Below are positions 1 through 5,895 of a stretch of DNA of 7,900 nt, piece by piece. Origin of the DNA: Actinomycetes bacterium (lineage in GTDB: Bacteria > Actinomycetota > Humimicrobiia > JAHJRV01); the NCBI GenBank assembly GCA_030640275.1, contig DAOWJR010000027.1, positions 1 through 7,900 on the forward strand, written 5' to 3'. The position numbers and the translations under genes are program-made. The stretch's first letter is position 1. Each line of letters begins with the position of its first letter. Under the pieces are notes generated by a model. The model searched no databases. It worked only from the letters and a program-made list of their open reading frames with translations, and was not told where the DNA came from.

Positions 1-478
1 ACTTACTACATTTCTTAGATATAGTTACATTCTTTATCTTACCCTCAATTTCTCTTGTCTTTGTGAAACGTACTATTTTAAGTTTAGGAAGTTTTACCTG
101 ACCTACCTTTTTAGATATTTGTCTCATTAAAGTTATATGCTGTGGGATTCTAAAACTATCGTTTATTCCTTTCTTTTTAAATTTAGGATATCCTGAACCT
201 TTAAAGAAGTTTTTAAATGCTTGATCTAAGTCTTTATTAACCTGCTGGAGAGATTGAGAAGGTGGTAGTGATAGCCATTTAAGTTCACTCTTCCATTCCT
301 TTAGGAGTTTGTCTAAATCAAATCGGGATAGTTTTTCTTTCTTATTCTCCCAAAGTTCCTTCTTTAATGCTAATCCTTTATTCCATATATATCTGCATGA
401 ACCTATTGTCTGATTACAAAGCTGTTCTTGTTCACTGGTTAGCCTGAGTTGATATTTAAAGGACTTTGATATTATCAT
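1..478 (-). CDS. tnpB: TnpB, RNA-guided nuclease of IS605-type element, N-terminal 159 residues only
   Basis: TnpB is the RuvC-type, omega-RNA-guided DNA endonuclease carried by IS200/IS605 elements; it is not needed for transposition itself but helps retain the element. The frame reads from ATG at 478-476 down to base 1 with no stop, giving 159 of a usual 370-420 residues. Family-typical stretches are FKYQLRLTSEQEQ (7-19), GSCRYIWNKGL (26-36), GYPKFKKKG (96-104) and DSFRIPQ (107-113). These belong to the N-terminal wedge/REC part that binds guide RNA and target. The RuvC catalytic D-E-D residues and zinc finger lie outside the window, so activity cannot be judged. The ATG overlaps the tnpA stop in an ATGA, implying translational coupling. 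Confidence 0.93.
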   Translation of the reverse strand, partial: MIISKSFKYQLRLTSEQEQLCNQTIGSCRYIWNKGLALKKELWENKKEKLSRFDLDKLLKEWKSELKWLSLPPSQSLQQVNKDLDQAFKNFFKGSGYPKFKKKGINDSFRIPQHITLMRQISKKVGQVKLPKLKIVRFTKTREIEGKIKNVTISKKCSK

Positions 479-885
479 TTTCTCTGACTTCTTTTCTGGC
501 TTTCTATGTACTGTTTGATCACTTTCAATGGTGCAGCACCTACTGTTGAAACAAAATATGAGTGTGTCCATAGTGTGGGGAGTTTTGTTGTTAGATGTTT
601 GAATTCTTTTCGCAGAATTCTTGATGATATCCTTTTAAGTTTCTTAACAAGTCTATGTATACCATATTGCGGATCAACTTCAACAAGCATATGGACATTA
701 TCTGGCATAATCTGTATCTTAATTATTTCGGCATTCTGTTTTTCCGTTATATCTATGATTATTTCTTTTAATCTTCTCTCTACATCATTAACTAATACTT
801 TACGTCTGTATTTTGGACACCATACAATATTATATTTACAGGAATAAACAACATTTTTGTTTGATTTTACTTTCACGTTAAGCAT
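475..885 (-). CDS. tnpA: TnpA, IS200/IS605-family Y1 HUH transposase with altered HUH motif
   Basis: This is a small single-strand DNA transposase of 136 aa, the normal family length (130-155 aa). It opens with the family-typical NVVYSCKYNIVWCPKYRRKVL (residues 11-31) and carries LWTHSYFVSTVGAAPL (105-120). The C-terminal helix VIKQYIESQ holds the nucleophilic tyrosine Y126 and glutamine Q130. The metal-binding motif, normally DHVH, reads DNVH: N63 replaces the first histidine and H65 is kept. In the family these two histidines position the divalent metal, so the enzyme may be weak or dead. The start is the first ATG after an in-frame TAG three codons upstream and has no Shine-Dalgarno. It transcribes away from the helicase operon and leads into tnpB by a 4-base overlap. 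Confidence 0.95.
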   Translation of the reverse strand: MLNVKVKSNKNVVYSCKYNIVWCPKYRRKVLVNDVERRLKEIIIDITEKQNAEIIKIQIMPDNVHMLVEVDPQYGIHRLVKKLKRISSRILRKEFKHLTTKLPTLWTHSYFVSTVGAAPLKVIKQYIESQKRSQRK

Positions 886-915
886 TATACACTATTTAAT
901 TATATAATACAAGGA

Positions 916-942
916 CTGACTGAAGAATGGCGCTTCAGCCAG
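916..942 (-). repeat. Left-end hairpin of the IS200/IS605 element
   Basis: On the plus strand CTGACTGAAG (916-925), a 7-base loop AATGGCG and CTTCAGCCAG (933-942) form a 10-bp stem with one mismatched position. Read on the tnpA-coding (minus) strand, that position becomes a G-T wobble, so the hairpin is more stable on the minus strand. Imperfect hairpins near the element ends are what Y1 transposases bind on single-stranded DNA. It lies 31 bases upstream of the tnpA start, where the left-end hairpin is expected. A further short pair, ATGCC (943-947) with GGCAT (981-985), flanks it outward. Confidence 0.7.
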
Positions 943-1059
943 ATGCCTTATATCTCCATATATAAATATAGGGGCTTTACGGCATTTTTTGGTAAAATAT
1001 TGTTAAGTTTTAGAAATAAAATATTTTTATTAAATGGAACTATTATTTAGTTTTCAATG

Positions 1060-1089
1060 TACAAAACAAAAATACTTGTTTGTAAACAA
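1060..1089. promoter_or_regulatory. Overlapping inverted repeats upstream of the helicase operon (possible operator, weak)
   Basis: Two inverted repeats share the same bases: TACAAA (1060-1065) with TTTGTA (1079-1084), and TTGTTT (1076-1081) with AAACAA (1084-1089) around a 2-base centre. The second resembles a compact dyad operator and lies about 46 bases before the start codon, where it could overlap a promoter. The A/T-rich setting makes chance occurrence plausible, so this is only a candidate. Confidence 0.2.
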
Positions 1090-1134
1090 AACTTTTAAAT
1101 AGTTCAAATAATTTATGTCTGTTTTTATTAAAAA

Positions 1135-4100
1135 ATGAACTCAACCATCATTTTAAATCCTGAACAATTAAAAGCAGTTGAAAGGACAAAGGGAAAGCTT
1201 CTTGTGACTGGTGGTCCTGGAACAGGAAAAACAGAAGTTGCACTTTTTAAAATAATTTACTTAATTGAAAAAAAATCTGTTGACCCAGGATCCATATTAA
1301 CTCTAACTTTTTCACGAAACAGTGCAAAATTTTTAAGAGATAGAGTTGCCACTTTAATCAAGAATAGCTATTTTGAAATTCCTATACAAACTTTCCAATC
1401 TTTTTGTTATGAGTTCATTAGAAGGTACTATAACTTAGTAGGATATTCTTCATTACCTCAATTAATGGTTTCAACTGAACAGAAACAGTTTGTTAAAGAG
1501 ATATTAAACCAACAGGATTTTTCAAAATATCCTTTAACAAAATCATATTTTAAAAGAGACGGATTTGTTCAAGAGCTTTTTGATTTCATTTTAAGATGTC
1601 AGGAAAGCTTAATATCTCCATCTGATTTAAAGAGGAAAATCCCACATTATTTAAAGCCTGAAATGGCAGAACTTACTCATTTATATAAAATTTATCTGGA
1701 CAGAATAAAAGAAGACAATTTAATAGACTTTGGTGGACTTCTTTATAACACCATTGATATTTTAAAAAAGGAACCATTAATTTTAGAAGAACTTCAAAAA
1801 CAATATCTTCACATAATAGTTGATGAATTTCAGGAGTCAAATATTGCATTGATGGAATTCATAAATCTCTTTTTTGATAGTTGTGAGAGCATTACTCTAA
1901 TAGGGGATGATGATCAATCTATTTTTGGATTCAGAGGAGCAAATATTGATAATATTCGAACTATTTTTAAGAAATTCTATCCTGACAATGTTGTTTTTCT
2001 AAAAGAAGGTTATAGATGTCCAAAAAACATATTCCTGTTTTCTCAAAAGTTAATTAGTAATGATACTTCAAGAATAGATAAACCTTTTAAAGCCAAAGAA
2101 ACTCAAAATTCAAATAAAAAATCAAATGAAAAGAATTCAGTTATTTCACTTAAATTCCCAAACTTTGCTTCAGAAACAAGAGCGATTTCTCAATTGATTT
2201 TGAAATTTATGTCTGAGGACTCTTCACTCCGTTTTAATCAGATAGCCATAATAATGAGAAGTTTTAAAGGATATCTCGAAATTTTAAAATCCACCTTAGA
2301 TAGAGAAAAAATTCCATATCATTTTGTAGATGGAGGTGAAACAATATTTAAAGCTCCAATAGTAAATGCTGTAATTTCTCTTTTAAAGAGTTTAATTATT
2401 TCTAAAACTGATGACAAATGGTGTGATGAGGTAAAAACAGTTCTTCTCTCTAACCTTTTCAAACTTGAGCCTTTTGCTTTAAGGTTAATTGAGAGATATT
2501 GCATTTTAAATAATTTAGAATTTTCAAAGCTTCTATTTGATAAAAAAAGGAGACCGAAATTAAATGAAGATGAAGAGGGAAAAATAGGAGATTTTTGCAA
2601 AATATATAGTGAATATAGCAAGAGACTAAATGAACCTATAGATGAAGTTGTTTTCTCTTTGTGGAAAAGAATCAGTTATTTTAATGATTTGGTAAATAAA
2701 AAAGAAAAGAATATTTTTAATGAAGTGAACAGAAAGAGGTCAATTGATGCAATAAACAGGTTCTTTTCAAGTTTGAAAAGATTTTCTCAGCGTCATCCAG
2801 AAAAGGGAATAGATTTTTATTTGGAGAGTTTAGAACCGGAAATAGGATTTATTGAGGAAATAGAGACACCTAAGTTGGATAGATTAGTAGATGCAGTTTC
2901 AATAATTACAGCACATAAATGTAAAGGCAAAGAATTTAGAATTGTATTCCTGCCATTAATGGTTGAAGGTATTTTTCCGATAGATCCAATAATTCCTCAA
3001 ACATATGATAAGCAAATTATGTATATTGGCAAAAGATTGAGCAGAGCAGATTTGGAGAAAAATCATTATGATGAGGAGAGAAGATTAATTTATTCTTCCA
3101 TGATAAAAGCAAGTGAAAAATTGATTTTTTCCTTTTCAGAGGGAATTAATATGCAGGAAAAAACATCTCCTTCAAGATTCCTGGTAGAAATGGGTTTAGT
3201 TCCAGAGGAATTTTCTGAAATAGAACCTTATTTAGGTTCAATTAAAAATGTAGAGAGTTATTTTAGATCAGCAGCGACTCAATCACTTAAGAAGTTAAAG
3301 AAGACAATAAAGTATAAATCTGAAGAAAAAATGATAGCTAAAGCATTTGTTTCTCTTCATCTACTTTCTAAGTTTGGAAATAAAAAGACTTGGTGGCAGA
3401 ATACAAAGCCTACAAAAAATCCTAATAAACCACATCCATCTGGAAAGCTTTCAGCTTCTTATTCACGGGTGAGCACATATAAGGATTGTCCAGCAAAGTA
3501 TAAATTCAGATATCATTTTTTTATAGATCAACCTAAAGGAATAAGTCTCTATAAAGGTTTACTTTATCACAAAATAGTACAGGAATTTTTTAACCCAGAA
3601 AAAGATCATAAATACTCTTTCAACCAATTAGAAGTAATAATTGATGAAATATGGGATGATAATCTTTTCCCATTTATTACTGTAGCAAATGAACAAAAAA
3701 AAGATGCTTATCAAAGTTTTGAATACTTTTTCAATAATTTACCACCAGCAAAACCAAATGTTTTAGCAACAGAGAAGGAATTTTCATTCTCTTTAGATGG
3801 GAACAAATTCTCCGGAAGAATTGATCAGATTAATCAGATTGAAGATGGAGTTGAATTAATAGATTATAAGTCAAGTAAAAGTGCCATTAAGTATGAGGAA
3901 GCAAAAACTGATTTACAATTAGGAATCTATCTATTGGCTTCTCTTCTTTCTACGCAATTGGAAGATATAGAGAGTAATGTCAGAAGAATGTACTATTTTT
4001 ATATACCTAAAAAAAATATAACTATTAGAGAGCAGGATGTAAGTGAAATAAGAATTAATCAGGTAAAAAATGAAATTAAAAAACTTATAAAAGAAATAAT

Positions 4101-4194
4101 AAATGAGAATTTTCCTGCTTATCCGAGAGATTTTTCTATATGTGGATTTTGTGACTATAAATTGATATGTCCAAGATTTTATGGCCATTATTAA
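1135..4194 (+). CDS. UvrD-like SF1 helicase fused to RecB-type PD-(D/E)XK nuclease (AdnA/AddB-like), degenerate motif VI
   Basis: This is a 1019-residue predicted DNA helicase-nuclease for processing double-strand ends. Motor motifs in order: Q motif (Q11), Walker A GGPGTGKT (26-33), TFQSF (86-90), Walker B VDEFQESN (229-236), GDDDQSIFGFRGA (257-269), YRC (293-295), motif V HKCKGKEF (594-601) and motif VI EERRLIYSSMIKA (647-659). In motif VI the usual TRA is IKA, so the arginine finger is K658; motif V has K599 where Leu is usual. The C-terminal nuclease has H812, D897 (GRID), D910-Y-K912 and Q928/Y932, plus C785 and CxxCx5C (C1003, C1006, C1012), the Fe-S pattern of AddB/Cas4-type nucleases. 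The nuclease looks intact and the motor perhaps impaired. The start is fixed by an in-frame TAA two codons upstream; no Shine-Dalgarno is present. A similar gene follows after 21 bases, so the two are probably one operon. AdnA versus AddB-like identity is inference. Confidence 0.92.
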   Translation: MNSTIILNPEQLKAVERTKGKLLVTGGPGTGKTEVALFKIIYLIEKKSVDPGSILTLTFSRNSAKFLRDRVATLIKNSYFEIPIQTFQSFCYEFIRRYYNLVGYSSLPQLMVSTEQKQFVKEILNQQDFSKYPLTKSYFKRDGFVQELFDFILRCQESLISPSDLKRKIPHYLKPEMAELTHLYKIYLDRIKEDNLIDFGGLLYNTIDILKKEPLILEELQKQYLHIIVDEFQESNIALMEFINLFFDSCESITLIGDDDQSIFGFRGANIDNIRTIFKKFYPDNVVFLKEGYRCPKNIFLFSQKLISNDTSRIDKPFKAKETQNSNKKSNEKNSVISLKFPNFASETRAISQLILKFMSEDSSLRFNQIAIIMRSFKGYLEILKSTLDREKIPYHFVDGGETIFKAPIVNAVISLLKSLIISKTDDKWCDEVKTVLLSNLFKLEPFALRLIERYCILNNLEFSKLLFDKKRRPKLNEDEEGKIGDFCKIYSEYSKRLNEPIDEVVFSLWKRISYFNDLVNKKEKNIFNEVNRKRSIDAINRFFSSLKRFSQRHPEKGIDFYLESLEPEIGFIEEIETPKLDRLVDAVSIITAHKCKGKEFRIVFLPLMVEGIFPIDPIIPQTYDKQIMYIGKRLSRADLEKNHYDEERRLIYSSMIKASEKLIFSFSEGINMQEKTSPSRFLVEMGLVPEEFSEIEPYLGSIKNVESYFRSAATQSLKKLKKTIKYKSEEKMIAKAFVSLHLLSKFGNKKTWWQNTKPTKNPNKPHPSGKLSASYSRVSTYKDCPAKYKFRYHFFIDQPKGISLYKGLLYHKIVQEFFNPEKDHKYSFNQLEVIIDEIWDDNLFPFITVANEQKKDAYQSFEYFFNNLPPAKPNVLATEKEFSFSLDGNKFSGRIDQINQIEDGVELIDYKSSKSAIKYEEAKTDLQLGIYLLASLLSTQLEDIESNVRRMYYFYIPKKNITIREQDVSEIRINQVKNEIKKLIKEIINENFPAYPRDFSICGFCDYKLICPRFYGHY

Positions 4195-4215
4195 AATTTT
4201 ATAAAAATTATTTAT

Positions 4216-5775
4216 ATGAAGCAAAAATATTTGTTAACTAAAGGACAAAAAGAAGCAATAGCTATAACAGAGGGACCTCATCTGATTAAGTCAGTTGCAG
4301 GTGCCGGGAAAACTACTACACTCACATCAAAAATAATTGAAGTTATAAATAGAAAATTAGCAACTCCTGAACAGATTTTAGGTTTAACATTTACAATAAA
4401 AGCTGCAGAAAATATGTATACGCAAATAGCTCAAAAGGTTAAAAGAAAAATAGACATAAATAATCTACAGATATCCACATTTCACTCCTTTGGTAACAAG
4501 ATAATAAAAGAGAACTCCCTCATTTTAGGATTAGATACTGATTTCAACTTAATATCTCAAGCTGAATCCTGGCAGCTTCTTTATCAAGTGATGGATGAAT
4601 TTGTTTTTGAAAATGTAAAAATAGGAAGTTCTATTGGCATTTTCTTAGATAAACTTCTTGATTTTATTATAGATCTTAAAAACCACCTGATAAATGTGGA
4701 AAAGTTCAGAAAATATATAAATTTAGAATCAGATTTTTCAAATTATAAATCAAAAGAATTAAGAGAAATTGCTATAAAGAATTTTGATGTACATAGAGAA
4801 CTTTTACAGGTTTATGAAGAATATGAGAAATTAAAAAGCCAGCAGAACTTCATAGATTATGGAGATCAAGTAATGATTCCTGCCCAGTTATTTAAACGAA
4901 GACCAGCAATTTTAGCTAATTATCAAAACAGATATAAATATATATTTGTTGATGAATATCAAGACACTAATATTGCACAAGCTGAACTTATATATCTCCT
5001 TTCTGGTGAAGATAAAAATGTGACTGTAGTTGGTGATGATGATCAATCGATATATGGTTGGAGAGGAGCATCTGTTTATAATATCTTAAAATTTAGTCAG
5101 TTGGAACCTTTCAAACAAAAAGTAAAAACCACTTCTATTACAAAGAGTTTTCGAACAGGACAAAATGTATTGGATGTTGCTTATAATGTAGTGAAAGATA
5201 ATAAAAATAGATTAGAGAAAATACCAAAAGCCTATTTTAAAAAAGATTCAAAAGTTTTTGCATTCTTTGCTCCAACATATAGTGATGAGGCTGAATTTAT
5301 AGTAAAAGAAATTGAAAATTTAATAAAAAGCAAAAATTTTTCCTATAAAGATATAGCAATTCTTTGTAGGAAAAAGAGATTTGATGAAATAACAATATCT
5401 TTAGACAAAAAAGATATACCATATGAAATTATTGGAGGAAGAGGATTCTACTATCGACCTGAAATTATTGATGCCATTTCTTTATTAAAATTAACTCATG
5501 ACCCAGGTGATTCATTAGCATTGGTTCGTGTTTTAAAATCACCAAAGTATAAAATCTGTGATAGAGACATTTTTCATCTCGCAAAGTATATTATCAGTAA
5601 AGATAAAGAGTATATAAAGGAAATAAAAAGTAAGAATAGAGAATCAGAGGAAATCAGAGTTAAGAAAGAAGGTTCAGTAAAAAACAATTCTGAAATTGGA
5701 AGTAAGAATGAGAATTTAGTGGAAAACAAGACTGAATTTGAAATGAGGGTAAATCTTATTGATGCTGTACTGTAA
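4216..5775 (+). CDS. UvrD-like helicase, N-terminal half (truncated by in-frame TAA)
   Basis: This 519-residue product covers domains 1A, 1B, part of 2A and the start of the 2B insertion of a UvrD/Rep-type motor. Visible motifs are Q11, Walker A AGAGKTTT (28-35), GLTFTIKAA (56-64), STFHSF (87-92), Walker B VDEYQDTN (245-252), GDDDQSIYGWRGA (273-285) and motif IV SFRTGQ (311-316). All are canonical, closer to consensus than in the preceding gene. It ends at TAA 5773-5775, before motifs V and VI, which lie in the same frame downstream, so alone it cannot be a working helicase. A Lys/Glu/Asn/Ser-rich stretch (about 463-512) comes just before the stop. The start lies 21 bases after the upstream gene, in the same reading frame, without a Shine-Dalgarno. 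Confidence 0.88.
   Translation: MKQKYLLTKGQKEAIAITEGPHLIKSVAGAGKTTTLTSKIIEVINRKLATPEQILGLTFTIKAAENMYTQIAQKVKRKIDINNLQISTFHSFGNKIIKENSLILGLDTDFNLISQAESWQLLYQVMDEFVFENVKIGSSIGIFLDKLLDFIIDLKNHLINVEKFRKYINLESDFSNYKSKELREIAIKNFDVHRELLQVYEEYEKLKSQQNFIDYGDQVMIPAQLFKRRPAILANYQNRYKYIFVDEYQDTNIAQAELIYLLSGEDKNVTVVGDDDQSIYGWRGASVYNILKFSQLEPFKQKVKTTSITKSFRTGQNVLDVAYNVVKDNKNRLEKIPKAYFKKDSKVFAFFAPTYSDEAEFIVKEIENLIKSKNFSYKDIAILCRKKRFDEITISLDKKDIPYEIIGGRGFYYRPEIIDAISLLKLTHDPGDSLALVRVLKSPKYKICDRDIFHLAKYIISKDKEYIKEIKSKNRESEEIRVKKEGSVKNNSEIGSKNENLVENKTEFEMRVNLIDAVL
5773..5775 (+). other. Premature in-frame stop codon (TAA) splitting the second helicase-nuclease
   Basis: The codon is number 520 of the frame opened at 4216. 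The frame continues without another stop to 7513-7515, so one base change separates this from an intact gene of 1099 codons. The 40 codons from 5776 to 5895 still look like protein (for example DELSKDTKDRLNQLSKEL) and match the helical 2B segment expected there. No ATG, GTG or TTG occurs in frame in that stretch. The upstream helicase gene and this operon's last frame both end in TAA as a true stop, so general TAA reassignment is unlikely. Confidence 0.9.
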
Positions 5776-5895
5776 TCGGGAAAAATAGATGAGCTAAGTA
5801 AAGATACCAAAGACAGATTAAATCAACTATCAAAAGAATTAAGTCATTTTGTTTTTTTATCAGAAAGACTCTCTTTACCACATCTTTTAAGAGAG

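Larger units (their letters stand above)
1..990 (-). mobile_element. IS200/IS605-family insertion sequence, partial (right end beyond the window)
   Basis: The unit is defined by a Y1 transposase gene followed by an overlapping tnpB on the same (minus) strand, the usual IS605-type order. A hairpin-forming left end lies upstream of tnpA. These elements have no classical terminal inverted repeats; they move as single-stranded circles, and TnpA recognises subterminal hairpins. The tnpA side ends somewhere between about 900 and 1000: the hairpin at 916-942 and the ATGCC/GGCAT pair at 943-985 are the last element-like structures before plain A/T-rich DNA. The exact cleavage site cannot be read from one copy. 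The rest of tnpB, the right-end hairpin and any omega RNA lie to the left of base 1. Confidence 0.85.
886..1134. other. Intergenic region between divergent tnpA and the helicase operon
   Basis: These 249 bases hold no credible gene. The first 100 or so contain the IS left end. The remainder (about 990-1134) is A/T-rich and must hold the promoter for the helicase operon, but no convincing consensus -35/-10 pair is present. Weak candidates are TTGTAA at 1080-1085 with A/T-rich DNA about 20 bases on, and an A/T-rich box TTTTAAATA around 1093-1101. An A/T palindrome of 7-base arms lies at 1015-1031 and could easily be chance at this base composition. No Shine-Dalgarno precedes either bordering gene. 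Confidence 0.5.

Noticed and set aside
506..847. Plus-strand 113-codon open frame opposite tnpA
   Set aside because: It is antisense to a clearly conserved transposase, and its hydrophobic, Ser/Ile-rich translation matches no family I know.
884..889. TATAAT on the minus strand near the tnpA start, as a promoter
   Set aside because: It overlaps the ATG itself (883-885), so it cannot serve as the -10 for this start codon.
2319..2621. Minus-strand open frames inside the helicase genes (2319-2621, 3931-4224, 5574-5810, 5844-6041, 7194-7418)
   Set aside because: All are shadows of conserved coding sequence on the plus strand, with low-complexity Phe/Ser/Ile-rich translations and no start signals.
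4195..4215. Terminator or promoter between the two helicase genes
   Set aside because: The 21-base A/T-rich gap has no G/C stem and is too short for an independent promoter with a leader; cotranscription is simpler.
5773..5775. Genome-wide reassignment of TAA to an amino acid
   Set aside because: The upstream helicase gene ends with TAA exactly where its Fe-S nuclease domain ends, and the operon's last frame ends the same way, so TAA works as a stop here.
5776..5895. Frameshift or programmed frameshifting as cause of the split helicase gene
   Set aside because: The upstream and downstream parts are in the same frame; only a stop codon separates them.
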